Shown piece after piece: positions 36,835 to 46,011 of a stretch of 64,000 nt of DNA (position 1 is the stretch's first letter; every line of letters begins with the position of its first letter). The notes under the pieces were generated by a model. It made no database searches. It was given only the letters and a program-made list of their open reading frames with translations, and was not told the origin of the DNA. The translations under genes were made by a program, and so were the position numbers. The stretch comes from Caproicibacter sp047833665 (GTDB taxonomy: Bacteria; Bacillota; Clostridia; Oscillospirales; Acutalibacteraceae), in the NCBI GenBank assembly GCA_047833665.1, contig CP181261.1:1736001-1800000 (forward strand), read 5' to 3'.

Positions 36835-38502
36835 ATGCTCGCAGATATTGAAATCGCGCAACAGGTAAAACCAAAACCGATTCGTCAAATAGCGGAAAAA
36901 CTCGGTATTACAGAGGATGAGCTTGAACCGTACGGTAAATTCAAAGCAAAGTTAAACGATTCTTTGTACCGAAGAATCGCAGACAAAAAAGACGGGAAGC
37001 TGATTCTGGTAACCGCCATCAATCCTACTCCGGCAGGAGAAGGCAAAACCACCACCGTTATCGGATTGGGAGATGCACTTTCTAAAATTGGAAAAAAGAC
37101 CGTTATAGCCTTGCGGGAACCATCCCTCGGTCCGGTTTTCGGAATTAAAGGCGGAGCTACGGGCGGCGGATACGCTCAAGTGATTCCGATGGAGGACATC
37201 AACCTCCATTTCACCGGCGATTTTCATGCAATTACCTCCGCTAACAACCTTCTCTGTGCAATGCTGGACAACCATATTCAGCATGGGAATGCCCTGCAAA
37301 TTGACCCGCGCAGAGTTCTAATACAGCGCTGCATGGATGTAAACGACCGACAGCTCCGCAATATCGTCTGCGGGCTTGGCGGTAAAGCAAACGGTACACC
37401 GCGCGAAGATAGTTTTTGTATTACAGTTGCAACCGAGGTTATGGCGATTTTCTGTTTGGCTGAAAACCTTCGTGACCTGAAAAAGCGGCTTGGCAACATC
37501 CTTGTGGCATACAATACAAAAGGTGAACCGGTTTACGCACATGATCTGAAAGCCGAAGGTGCTATGGCCGCACTGCTGAAAGATGCTGTTAAACCGAATC
37601 TTGTACAAACTCTGGAGGGAACTCCTGCACTGATTCACGGTGGTCCCTTTGCAAATATCGCTCACGGCTGCAATACAGTTCGAGCCACACGCTTTGCGTT
37701 AAAGCTTGGCGATTACTGTGTAACAGAAGCAGGATTTGGCTCCGATCTGGGTGCGGAAAAATTCATGGATATTAACTGCCGCCTAGCGGGATTCAGACCT
37801 GATGCGGCCGTTCTTGTTGCAACAGCGCGCGCACTGAAATACAACGGCGGCGTATCAAAGACAGAAGTTGAAAAGAAAAATTTACAAGCCCTTGAAAAAG
37901 GAATTGAAAATCTTGGAGCGCATATTCAAGGCCTGAAAAAATACGGCGTTCCGGTCGTCGTAGCGATTAATCGTTTTGAAAGTGATTCCGAGGAAGAATT
38001 GGAATTTATTGAGCAGTATTGCCATGACAACGGAGCAGATTTTGCCCTTTCCGAAGTGTTTACAAAAGGCGGCGAAGGCGGTGTGGAACTGGCGCAGAAA
38101 GTCTGCAAAGCCGCGGAAAAACAATCCGATGTGCGCCTTCTGTACCCCGACACCATGTCGATTCGTGAAAAAATAGAAACCATTGCAAAGGAAATTTACG
38201 GTGCGGATGAGGTAACCTATACGCAACAGGCCATTCGTTCTCTGGAAGAAATTGCATCTCTTGGCGGTGATGGTCTGCCGGTTTGTATGGCAAAAACGCA
38301 ATATTCTTTATCTGATAATCCAAAGTTGCTTGGCAGACCTTCCGGTTTTACCATTACAATTCGGGACGCAAAACTCAGCAGCGGAGCCGGATTTGTTGTT
38401 GTGTACACCGGCAATATTCTCACCATGCCCGGACTGCCCGCACACCCTGCCGCAGAACAAATTGATGTGGATGCAGACGGAAAAATTTCCGGATTATTTT
38501 AA
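36835..38502 (+). CDS. fhs: Formate-tetrahydrofolate ligase
   Basis: 555 residues; makes 10-formyl-THF from formate, THF and ATP for one-carbon supply or the Wood-Ljungdahl methyl branch. The P-loop TPAGEGKTTT, GPVFGIKGGATGGGYAQV, HFTGDFHAI and EAGFGSDLGAEKF are diagnostic. The start at 36835 has TTAGGAG at proper spacing; an ATG two codons upstream is too close to it. A TATAAT box near 36794 suggests its own promoter, but no good -35 was seen, and no THF riboswitch. Confidence 0.96.
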   Translation: MLADIEIAQQVKPKPIRQIAEKLGITEDELEPYGKFKAKLNDSLYRRIADKKDGKLILVTAINPTPAGEGKTTTVIGLGDALSKIGKKTVIALREPSLGPVFGIKGGATGGGYAQVIPMEDINLHFTGDFHAITSANNLLCAMLDNHIQHGNALQIDPRRVLIQRCMDVNDRQLRNIVCGLGGKANGTPREDSFCITVATEVMAIFCLAENLRDLKKRLGNILVAYNTKGEPVYAHDLKAEGAMAALLKDAVKPNLVQTLEGTPALIHGGPFANIAHGCNTVRATRFALKLGDYCVTEAGFGSDLGAEKFMDINCRLAGFRPDAAVLVATARALKYNGGVSKTEVEKKNLQALEKGIENLGAHIQGLKKYGVPVVVAINRFESDSEEELEFIEQYCHDNGADFALSEVFTKGGEGGVELAQKVCKAAEKQSDVRLLYPDTMSIREKIETIAKEIYGADEVTYTQQAIRSLEEIASLGGDGLPVCMAKTQYSLSDNPKLLGRPSGFTITIRDAKLSSGAGFVVVYTGNILTMPGLPAHPAAEQIDVDADGKISGLF

Positions 38503-38532
38503 AATCGCGACATGGTATTAGAAGGTGATGTC

Positions 38533-38973
38533 ATGCAAATTTACCGGACGTCTTCTCCTCAGGAAACCGAGGCATTGGGGGAACAAATTGCTGCCTCCTT
38601 AAAAGGCGGAGAAATCCTTGCACTGTTCGGCGGCATGGGTATGGGAAAAACTGCTCTGACCCGCGGAATTGCCCGTGGTCTTGGAATTTCAAGCGGCGTT
38701 TCCAGTCCTACTTTTGCGTTAGTGCATGAATACCGAGGACGCTTAACTGTTTATCATTTTGATATGTACCGCGTCACAAGCTGGGATGACCTTGCCTCTA
38801 CCGGTTTCTTTGATTATCTGGATACAGGGGCGGTTTTGGTTGTGGAATGGAGCGAAAATATCGAAAACGCACTTCCTCCGGAAGCTATCCGGATTTCCCT
38901 AAAGCGAGGAGAAACGGACAACGAACGCGTAATTACCATTGAGGGGACTTTTGATGAAAATACTGGCGATTGA
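38533..38973 (+). CDS. tsaE: tRNA t6A biosynthesis ATPase TsaE
   Basis: 146 residues with Walker A FGGMGMGKTAL, SPTFALVHEY and the acidic HFDMYR and VEWSEN motifs of TsaE. It binds TsaB-TsaD and drives turnover during threonylcarbamoylation of A37. It overlaps tsaB by 20 bases. Together with mtaB earlier in the window it acts on the same tRNA position. Confidence 0.94.
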   Translation: MQIYRTSSPQETEALGEQIAASLKGGEILALFGGMGMGKTALTRGIARGLGISSGVSSPTFALVHEYRGRLTVYHFDMYRVTSWDDLASTGFFDYLDTGAVLVVEWSENIENALPPEAIRISLKRGETDNERVITIEGTFDENTGD

Positions 38974-39664
38974 TTCTTCTGCAGTCACCGCTTCCGCCGC
39001 ACTGACGGAAAACGGAAAAATACTAGGGGAATATTTTTTAAATACGGGACTGACGCATAGCGAAACACTCATGCCGATGATTGAAAGCATTTTTCAGTGC
39101 ACAAAAATAAAGCCGTCTGAAATTGACTTATTTGCGGTTTCTTCCGGACCGGGCTCTTTTACCGGCATCAGAATTGGAATTGCCAGCATCAAAGGGCTGG
39201 CCATGCCCTTTCAAACAGCATGCGCGGGTATTTCCACATTGGAAGCCATGGCGTATAATCTGGAACATCTGAACTGCCTTGTCTGCGCCGTTATGGACGC
39301 ACGGTGCGGACAAGTTTATAATGCCCTTTTCCGGGCAAAAGAAGGAAGTATTGAAAGGCTGACACCGGACCGGGCTATCGCCATCAAAGACTTAGCTGCG
39401 GAATGCAAAAAATTCGGTGGTCCGCTCTATCTTGTCGGTGACGGAGCCAAACTCTGCGCAAAAGCAGAGTCTTTTCAAAGCTTAAATGCTGTTCTTTCAC
39501 CGGAACCACTTCAATACCAACGAGCATGGGGGGTTGCAAAAGCCGCAGAAAACGCAGTAAAAAGCGGACGCACAGTCTCCCCTGCCGCTTTAATGCCGTT
39601 CTATCTTCGCCCGGCACAGGCCGAGCGTTCACTAAAAAAACAGTATGGAGGAAATAAACTATGA
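38954..39664 (+). CDS. tsaB: tRNA t6A biosynthesis protein TsaB
   Basis: 236 residues of the ASKHA fold: MKILAIDSSAVTASAAL, HSETLMPMI, SSGPGSFTGIRIG. TsaB is the non-catalytic partner that scaffolds TsaD and TsaE. Instead of rimI and tsaD, which usually follow, the next gene is rpiB with an ATGA overlap. Confidence 0.94.
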   Translation: MKILAIDSSAVTASAALTENGKILGEYFLNTGLTHSETLMPMIESIFQCTKIKPSEIDLFAVSSGPGSFTGIRIGIASIKGLAMPFQTACAGISTLEAMAYNLEHLNCLVCAVMDARCGQVYNALFRAKEGSIERLTPDRAIAIKDLAAECKKFGGPLYLVGDGAKLCAKAESFQSLNAVLSPEPLQYQRAWGVAKAAENAVKSGRTVSPAALMPFYLRPAQAERSLKKQYGGNKL

Positions 39665-40104
39665 TTGCATTAGGAGCCGACCACGGAGGTTTTGCGTTGA
39701 AAGAAGCGATTCGTCGCTATCTGGACAGCGAAAAAATCGAATATCGGGATTTTGGCACATTCGATGAAAATTCAGTTGACTACGCTCCCATTGCCGCACA
39801 GGTCGCACATTTTATTGCGGACGGCAATGCTGAACTGGGCATCTTGTGCTGCGGCACAGGAATTGGAATGAGTATGGCCGCCAATAAAGTGAAGGGAATC
39901 CGTGCGGCGGTTTGTGCAAACGCTTACTGCGCTGAGATTACAAGGCACCACAATAACGCCAACATTCTCTGTCTTGGCGGCAGAGTTATCAACGAACAGC
40001 AGGCAGTCGAATTTACAAAACTGTTCCTAAACGCGCCGTTTGACGGCGGCCGCCACCAGAGGCGAATTGATGAAATTGCACAGATCGAGCGTGGCGAATT
40101 ATAA
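39661..40104 (+). CDS. rpiB: Ribose-5-phosphate isomerase B
   Basis: 147 residues: ALGADHGGFALKE, CCGTGIGMSMAANKVKGIRAA with catalytic cysteine, and HHNNANILCLGGR. Interconverts ribose-5-P and ribulose-5-P, feeding PRPP, which the next gene, upp, consumes. Coupled to tsaB by a four-base overlap. Confidence 0.95.
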   Translation: MIALGADHGGFALKEAIRRYLDSEKIEYRDFGTFDENSVDYAPIAAQVAHFIADGNAELGILCCGTGIGMSMAANKVKGIRAAVCANAYCAEITRHHNNANILCLGGRVINEQQAVEFTKLFLNAPFDGGRHQRRIDEIAQIERGEL

Positions 40105-40137
40105 AGCTATAAAAGTATGTATTTGGAGGATATCAAA

Positions 40138-40770
40138 ATGGAAAATCAAGTATTTATCATGAACCATCCGCTGATTCAGCATAAATTAACTTATTTGAGA
40201 GATAAGACCACAGGGTCCAAAGAATTCCGTCAGCTGGTCAGTGAAATCGCAATGCTGCTTTGCTATGAAGCAACACGCGACTTGCCACTTGAGGAGACCA
40301 CTGTGGAAACACCGGTAGCCACAGCAAAAACCAAAGTCATTGCAGGCAGAAAATTAGCCTTTGTTCCTATTCTTCGTGCAGGTCTCGGCATGGTAGATGG
40401 CGTGCTTGAGATGGTTCCCGCTGCGAAAGTCGGTCATATTGGGCTGTACCGCGACCCAAAAACATTAAAGCCGGTTGAATATTACAGTAAACTTCCCTGC
40501 GACATTGACCAGCGTGATGTCATTGTGCTGGATCCAATGTTGGCAACCGGTGGTTCTGCCAAAGACGCAATCACCATTATCAAACGCAGCAATCCAAAAA
40601 GTATCAAATTTATGTGTGTTATTGCTGCTCCGGAAGGTATTAAGGCACTGACTCAGGCTCATCCGGATGTTCAGCTTTACTGTGCCGCAGTTGACGACCA
40701 CTTAAATGAACACGGTTACATTATTCCCGGACTTGGCGATGCAGGCGACCGTATTTTTGGAACTCTTTAA
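40138..40770 (+). CDS. upp: Uracil phosphoribosyltransferase
   Basis: 210 residues; uracil plus PRPP gives UMP. PRPP loop VIVLDPMLATGGSAKDAI and C-terminal YIIPGLGDAGDRIFGT are typical. The start at 40138 follows GGAGGATATCAAA. Last gene of the tsaE-tsaB-rpiB-upp run, which may begin at fhs, 30 bases before tsaE. Confidence 0.96.
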   Translation: MENQVFIMNHPLIQHKLTYLRDKTTGSKEFRQLVSEIAMLLCYEATRDLPLEETTVETPVATAKTKVIAGRKLAFVPILRAGLGMVDGVLEMVPAAKVGHIGLYRDPKTLKPVEYYSKLPCDIDQRDVIVLDPMLATGGSAKDAITIIKRSNPKSIKFMCVIAAPEGIKALTQAHPDVQLYCAAVDDHLNEHGYIIPGLGDAGDRIFGTL

Positions 40771-40796
40771 GGTTACTTATCGTACGATTACTTTCT

Positions 40797-40820
40797 CTAT
40801 GTCCGCCTAACAGGACATAG
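40797..40820 (+). other. Short hairpin after upp
   Basis: CTATGTCC and GGACATAG pair around an 8-base loop. No T-run follows, so it is a 3'-end hairpin rather than the main terminator. Confidence 0.4.
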
Positions 40821-40860
40821 GGTTTGTGATACATTTCAAAACACACTGTTCTTTTTGTTC

Positions 40861-40898
40861 AAAACACCGTTCGGGATATTTCCCAGACGGTGTTTTTT
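40861..40898 (+). terminator. Terminator of the fhs-upp gene run
   Basis: AAACACCGT pairs with ACGGTGTTT, with an inner GGGA/TCCC stem, then a T-run. Confidence 0.85.
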
Positions 40899-40958
40899 GT
40901 AATGTATAAATTTAAACAGCACTGCCACTCTTTTATGAAATAATTGTTAAATTTAATC

Positions 40959-40987
40959 TTGACAATATTTATCCAGAATGATATATT
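40959..40987 (+). promoter_or_regulatory. Promoter of the rrf2 regulator
   Basis: Consensus -35 TTGACA (40959-40964), a 17-base spacer and TATATT (40982-40987). An AT-rich TTGTTAAATTTAA stretch just upstream could bind a regulator, but it is not a full Rex palindrome. Confidence 0.7.
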
Positions 40988-41021
40988 ATAAGTGTTAAAA
41001 ATATCCAATGGAGGCAAACAA

Positions 41022-41432
41022 GTGCTAATCACACGGGAAACAGACTATGCCCTGCGAACTCTGCGCACACTTTCCGATGGCAGGCAAATTACAACCGCGG
41101 ATATTTGCAAACAGGAATTGCTGCCGCAGCAGTTTGTTTATAAGATACTAAAAAAGTTGCAGAAAGCCGGTCTTGTCCATATCACACGCGGGAAAGACGG
41201 AGGATGCCGCCTAATTGCAGACCTTGAAAAAGTCAGCCTTTATGACTTGATGGAAATTATGGACGCAGATAAATCCATCAGTGCCTGCACACAGCCCGGT
41301 TTTTCATGTGCGTGGCGCCAAAAGTACAACAAAACTTGTCAGGTTCATCGGCACTTGCAACAAATACAAAACAGATTGGACAAAGAACTGAAGGCTTTGC
41401 CTCTTTCAGAAATATTATCAAATAACTGCTAA
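41022..41432 (+). CDS. Rrf2 family transcriptional regulator
   Basis: 136 residues from a GTG behind GGAGGC. The N-terminal winged helix (ETDYALRTLRTLS, ELLPQQFVYKILKKLQKAGLV, RGKDGGCRL) is Rrf2/IscR-like. Three cysteines in the ACTQPGFSC...C segment sit where IscR/NsrR-type members bind an Fe-S cluster. It may therefore sense oxygen, nitric oxide or iron, and probably controls the two redox genes directly downstream. No isc/suf genes are present. Confidence 0.88.
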   Translation: MLITRETDYALRTLRTLSDGRQITTADICKQELLPQQFVYKILKKLQKAGLVHITRGKDGGCRLIADLEKVSLYDLMEIMDADKSISACTQPGFSCAWRQKYNKTCQVHRHLQQIQNRLDKELKALPLSEILSNNC

Positions 41433-41585
41433 TGATATTTTGTCATTAGCTGATTATTTTGAATATAAAGTGGACATATATTGTCAAGTATTATTCCATC
41501 ATTTTTCACCATGGATTTCGGCTCCCGGGCAACGCCGTGAGTAAAGAAATATACAAATAAACTTTGATTCAAGGAGGCCAGTTGA

Positions 41586-43490
41586 ATGTTTTTCAAAACG
41601 ACAGAAGAACAGGAAGCATTCCGCGCCAAAGTTCGTGAATTTGCGGAATCGGAAATCAAGCCCCTTGCCTTTACCCTTGACAAGGAGAATCGCTTTCCGG
41701 ATGAAATTGTTCAAAAAATGGGCAAACTCGGATGGATGGGTATCCCCTACCCTAAAAAATACGGAGGCATGGGCCTCGACACAACCAGCTACGCCATCGC
41801 TGTAGAGGAGCTTTCCCGGGTTGACGGCGGCACAGGTGTAATCCTTTCCGCTCATGTTTCCCTTGCCTCATGGCCGATTTTTGCCTATGGCACCGAAGAA
41901 CAGAAACAAAAATATCTGGTTCCGCTGGCAAAAGGCGAAAAGCTGGGAGCTTTTGGTCTGACCGAGCCTGAAGCAGGCAGCGATGCCGGCGGAACAGAAA
42001 CCACTGCGGAACTCGACGGAGATTATTATATACTCAACGGTGGCAAAATCTTTATTACAAACGCGGATAAAGCCGATATTTACGTTGTATTTGCCGTTAC
42101 GACACCCGGAATTGGAACCCACGGCATCAGTGCTTTTATCGTCGAAAAAGGCTGGGAAGGTTTTACATTCGGCGACCACTACGATAAAATGGGTATCCGC
42201 TCTTCTTCCACTGCGGAACTCATCTTTAATAACGTGAAAGTTCCAAAAGAAAATCTTTTGGGCAAAGAGGGCGAAGGATTTAAAATCGCCATGTCCACGC
42301 TGGACGGCGGCCGAATTGGAATTGCGGCGCAGGCTCTTGGTATTGCTCAAGGGGCGTATGAGAATGCTTTGGAATACGCCAAAGAAAGAATTCAATTTGG
42401 CAGACCCATTTGCAGACAGCAAAGCATTGCTTTTAAACTTGCCGATATGGCAACAAAACTGCGTGCCTCTCGTTTGATGGTATACAGCGCAGCAGAATTA
42501 AAGGAAAACCATGAACCTTACTCAATGGAAGCCGCTATGGCAAAGCAATATGCTTCTGACAGATGTCTGGAAATTGTAAATGATGCACTCCAAATTTTCG
42601 GCGGAAATGGATATCTGAAAGGTATGGAAGTAGAACGTGCATATCGTGATGCCAAGATTTGCACTATATATGAAGGTACAAACGAGATTCAGAGAGTTGT
42701 AATTGCCTCCCACATCATTGGAAAGATGCCGAAAGATGAAGTTTCACGCAGCGCTAAGCACGGCCCAATCACGGGTGCGCGTAAAAAGATGATTTTCAAA
42801 GAAGGCTCTCCCAAAGAGCAAGTCGAGGCACTGGTTGAAGCACTGAAAAAAGACGGCTATGACTTTACCGTTGGAATTGATATCAACACCCCGATTTCGA
42901 AAGCCGACCGCGTTGTCAGCGCCGGAAAAGGCATTGGTGAAAAGAAAAATATGGAGCTTGTAAAAGCCCTTGCAATTCAGGCCGGTGCTGCGATTGGCTC
43001 ATCGCGCCCCGTTGCAGAAACCCTTCACTATCTGCCTCTGAACCGCTATGTAGGCATGTCCGGACAAAAATTCAATGGAAACCTTTATATTGCGTGCGGA
43101 ATTTCAGGCACTGGTCAACATTTGAAAGGTATTAAGGATGCAACAACCATTGTAGCCATTAACAACAACCCCAACGCACCTATTTTCAAAAACTGCGATT
43201 ACGGAATTGTAGGTGATGTTTTGGAGATCCTCCCATTGCTGACTCAGGCACTGGACAATGGTGAGCCCAAACGCCCGGCACCGCCGATGAAAAAAATGAA
43301 ACGCGCGGTACCAAAGAAGGTAAAACCGAACTGGAAACATTACGTTTGCAATGGCTGCGGCTACGAGTACGACCCGGGTATTGGTGATCCGGAAAACGAT
43401 ATTCAGCCCGGAACGCTGTTTGAATCACTTCCGGAAGAATGGATTTGCCCGGAATGCGGCGAAGAGAAAGCAAACTTCATTGAAGCATGA
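41586..43490 (+). CDS. Fusion: acyl-CoA dehydrogenase + EtfA-type FAD domain + rubredoxin
   Basis: 634 residues in three parts. About 1-380 is a complete acyl-CoA dehydrogenase (GAFGLTEPEAGSDAG, GGRIGIAAQALGIAQGAYE, catalytic Glu in IYEGTNEIQR near 363). About 410-560 is the FAD-binding C-terminal domain of electron-transfer flavoprotein alpha (VSAGKGIGEKKN, GSSRPVAET, YIACGISGTGQH, AINNNPNAPIF). The last 50 residues are rubredoxin with CNGCGYEYDP and CPECGEEKANF ligating one iron. Electrons could run from acyl-CoA through two flavins to the rubredoxin inside one chain. Substrate unknown. It is followed at once by a flavodiiron protein, a known rubredoxin acceptor. Confidence 0.92.
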   Translation: MFFKTTEEQEAFRAKVREFAESEIKPLAFTLDKENRFPDEIVQKMGKLGWMGIPYPKKYGGMGLDTTSYAIAVEELSRVDGGTGVILSAHVSLASWPIFAYGTEEQKQKYLVPLAKGEKLGAFGLTEPEAGSDAGGTETTAELDGDYYILNGGKIFITNADKADIYVVFAVTTPGIGTHGISAFIVEKGWEGFTFGDHYDKMGIRSSSTAELIFNNVKVPKENLLGKEGEGFKIAMSTLDGGRIGIAAQALGIAQGAYENALEYAKERIQFGRPICRQQSIAFKLADMATKLRASRLMVYSAAELKENHEPYSMEAAMAKQYASDRCLEIVNDALQIFGGNGYLKGMEVERAYRDAKICTIYEGTNEIQRVVIASHIIGKMPKDEVSRSAKHGPITGARKKMIFKEGSPKEQVEALVEALKKDGYDFTVGIDINTPISKADRVVSAGKGIGEKKNMELVKALAIQAGAAIGSSRPVAETLHYLPLNRYVGMSGQKFNGNLYIACGISGTGQHLKGIKDATTIVAINNNPNAPIFKNCDYGIVGDVLEILPLLTQALDNGEPKRPAPPMKKMKRAVPKKVKPNWKHYVCNGCGYEYDPGIGDPENDIQPGTLFESLPEEWICPECGEEKANFIEA

Positions 43491-43529
43491 TACTTTCTCA
43501 TATGACAGAAAGCAAAGGAGGATTCTTTG

Positions 43530-44735
43530 ATGTATAATGTCCGCAAAGTTACTGACCAGCTGTATTGGGTTGGTGCAAATGATCATAGGCTAGCCCTCTT
43601 TGAAAATATTCATCCCATTCCCTATGGCGTTTCCTATAACTCCTATTTACTTCTCGATAAACAGACCGTTCTGTTCGATACCGTAGATTGGTCTGTTTGC
43701 CGCCAATTTCTTGAAAATGTAGAATATGTGCTAAACGGCAGAGATTTAGATTATGTAGTCATCAACCATATGGAACCGGACCATGGAGCTTCTTTGGAAG
43801 AAATCTTGTTGCGATATCCCAAAGCAAAAATCATCACAACCGAAAAAGCCGTAATGCTGATGCGGCAGTTTGGCTTTCATGTAGACGGCCGAACAGAGGA
43901 AGTCAAGGAAGGTGACACAAAATCGTTCGGCAAACATGTGGTGACTTTTGTTGCCGCACCGATGGTCCACTGGCCGGAAGCCATGGTGACATTTGACACC
44001 ACGAACGGCGTTCTATTCTCCGCGGATGCGTTTGGTTCTTTCAAAGCGCTTGATGGAAAACTGTTTAACGATGAAGTAAACTACGATCGTGACTGGATTG
44101 ATGAGGCTCGGAGATACTACACCAATATTGTGGGAAAATACGGGCCATTTGTTCAGACATTGCTGAAAAAGGCTTCCGGAATCGATATTAAAATTATCTG
44201 CCCACTTCATGGTCTTGTATGGCGTTCTGACCTCGGATATTTGCTTGATAAATATGATAAATGGAGCAAATATGAACCTGAGGAAAAAGGCGTTCTTCTG
44301 GTATACTCCTCCATGTATGGAAATACAGAAAGCGCCGCCAACGTACTGGCAAGTAAAATTGTTCAAAAAGGTATGCCAAATGTGGCGATGTATGATGTTT
44401 CAAATACGAACGTTTCCTATTTAATCTCCGAAACATTTCGACTCAGCCACTTGGTTTTAGCCTCGGTTACTTACAATCTTGGTATCTATCCACCGATGAA
44501 AAACTACTTAATGGATATGAAAGCATTGAATGTCCAAAAACGTACGGTTGCCATCGTGGAAAATGGCTCATGGGCTTGCAAGTCCGGTACACTGATGCAA
44601 AAATTCTTGGAAGATGAAATGAAGGATATGAATGTTCTCGATGAAAAATTAACGCTCAATTCTTCCATGAATGAAGATAATCTTTCGGATTTGGATGCAC
44701 TTGCTGAAAGCATTGTCCGGTCCATGAAAGAATAA
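43530..44735 (+). CDS. fprA: FprA family A-type flavodiiron protein
   Basis: 401 residues: an MBL-like diiron domain (HMEPDHGA, HWPEAM, FSADAFGSF, LHGLVWR ligands) and a flavodoxin domain (VYSSMYGNTESAA). It reduces O2 to water, or NO to N2O, with electrons usually delivered by rubredoxin; the preceding fusion protein carries one. Start at the ATG after AAAGGAGG. Together with the Rrf2 regulator this looks like an oxygen-protection module. Confidence 0.94.
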   Translation: MYNVRKVTDQLYWVGANDHRLALFENIHPIPYGVSYNSYLLLDKQTVLFDTVDWSVCRQFLENVEYVLNGRDLDYVVINHMEPDHGASLEEILLRYPKAKIITTEKAVMLMRQFGFHVDGRTEEVKEGDTKSFGKHVVTFVAAPMVHWPEAMVTFDTTNGVLFSADAFGSFKALDGKLFNDEVNYDRDWIDEARRYYTNIVGKYGPFVQTLLKKASGIDIKIICPLHGLVWRSDLGYLLDKYDKWSKYEPEEKGVLLVYSSMYGNTESAANVLASKIVQKGMPNVAMYDVSNTNVSYLISETFRLSHLVLASVTYNLGIYPPMKNYLMDMKALNVQKRTVAIVENGSWACKSGTLMQKFLEDEMKDMNVLDEKLTLNSSMNEDNLSDLDALAESIVRSMKE

Positions 44736-44778
44736 GATTACTTTGCCATCCATACGTTTTAGTCAGCCCAATGGTAAA

Positions 44779-44822
44779 AAGCAGTCATCCCCCGGCTATG
44801 CATGCCGGAGGATGACTGCTTT
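44779..44822. terminator. Bidirectional terminator between fprA and larC
   Basis: A very stable stem pairs AAGCAGTCATCC and an inner CCGG with their complements around 44798-44805, shared by the two convergent operons. Confidence 0.85.
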
Positions 44823-46011
44823 ACTTTTCAAGGAGTGCCAAAACCTGTGCCAAAGAAAGCCCTGTTTCCCGAGCGATCTTCGCTAAATCATCATATTCCG
44901 GTTTTGTCCTCTTAACACCCCATCCCTGCGCTTCCTTAATCCGCACGGAACCGGCCGAGGTTTTCACTTCCCGTTCCGTCCTGGAAAGGGTATAGCGGTT
45001 GTGTACACTTTCTCGAATACCCAGGGTTGTAGTATGAAGAAAGATTAATTTTACGAATTCCTCCCGCTGTTCCAATCTGCACAGGCAGTTCAACAGCACA
45101 GCAGGTCGTCCCTTTTTCATCCCTATTGGCACTGTGTAGACGTCCAGTGCTCCGGCGGCAAGCAGTCTTTCCATTGCAAAACCTATTGCTTCCGGAGTCA
45201 TATCATCCAGATTACAGCTAAGTTCAGCAATTTGTTCCAGATTTTCTGTCGTTTCTCCCATCAATGCCCGAACGCAATTGGCGGCCTCAAGCTCTTTTTG
45301 GCCACAGCCATATCCAATTTTTTCCACACGCATCATCGGCTGCGGGCCAAATTCCGTGACAAAATGTTTTAGAAGAGCTGCACCGGTAGGGGTACATAAC
45401 TCTCCGCGAATGGACCCCCCGTACGTAGGCACATTGCGTAAAATCCTAGCTGTAGCGGGAGCAGGCACTGGCAATATTCCATGTGCGCAGTGCACTTGTC
45501 CGCTGCCCACGTGGATGGGAGAAGCCACAATTTTTTCGGGTGAAAGTTCGTGAATCAAAGTGCATACTGCCGCGACATCCGCCACTGCGTCCAGCGCGCC
45601 TACCTCATGAAAATGGATCTCCGTCACAGGTACACCGTGGACGGCACTCTCTGCATCAGCAATGAGACGATACACCGCCATAATATCAGCTCGTACTTTT
45701 TCTGGTACCGACAAACATTCCACCAAATGTACAATGTCATTCATGCCAGCATGGTGGTGATGTGCATGTTCGTGGTTGTGGTGATGATGGCCTTGTACAC
45801 ACCCCTCTTCTTGGCCGTTAACAGTTACCCGAATATGTGTTCCTTTGATACCACACCGTTCCACAGTTTCAGCAGAAAACACTACACCCGGCAAACCAAT
45901 GTGGTTCATCCGATTAATAAAATCATCCGGGTCCGGATGAAGTTCTAACAGCGCGGCCGTAAGCATATCTCCCGCTGCGCCCATACTGCAGTCAAAATAC
46001 AGAATTTTCAT
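44821..46011 (-). CDS. larC: Nickel-pincer cofactor nickel insertase LarC
   Basis: 396 residues; CTP-dependent insertion of Ni into the pyridinium dithiocarboxylate mononucleotide. MKILYFDCSMGAAGDMLTAAL opens the protein, a histidine-rich loop (HHHHNHEHAHHHH, about 75-87) is a probable Ni-binding stretch, and HFHEVGALDAVADV and ELSCNLDDMTPEAIGFAMERL follow. In Lactobacillus plantarum LarC is made by a programmed frameshift; here it is one uninterrupted frame. Last gene of the nik-lar operon; overlaps larB by four bases. Confidence 0.94.
   Translation of the reverse strand: MKILYFDCSMGAAGDMLTAALLELHPDPDDFINRMNHIGLPGVVFSAETVERCGIKGTHIRVTVNGQEEGCVQGHHHHNHEHAHHHHAGMNDIVHLVECLSVPEKVRADIMAVYRLIADAESAVHGVPVTEIHFHEVGALDAVADVAAVCTLIHELSPEKIVASPIHVGSGQVHCAHGILPVPAPATARILRNVPTYGGSIRGELCTPTGAALLKHFVTEFGPQPMMRVEKIGYGCGQKELEAANCVRALMGETTENLEQIAELSCNLDDMTPEAIGFAMERLLAAGALDVYTVPIGMKKGRPAVLLNCLCRLEQREEFVKLIFLHTTTLGIRESVHNRYTLSRTEREVKTSAGSVRIKEAQGWGVKRTKPEYDDLAKIARETGLSLAQVLALLEK

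Noticed and set aside
40944..40960. TTGTTAAATTTAA as a Rex operator at the rrf2 promoter
   Set aside because: Only one half resembles the Rex consensus; the second TTAACAA half is missing.
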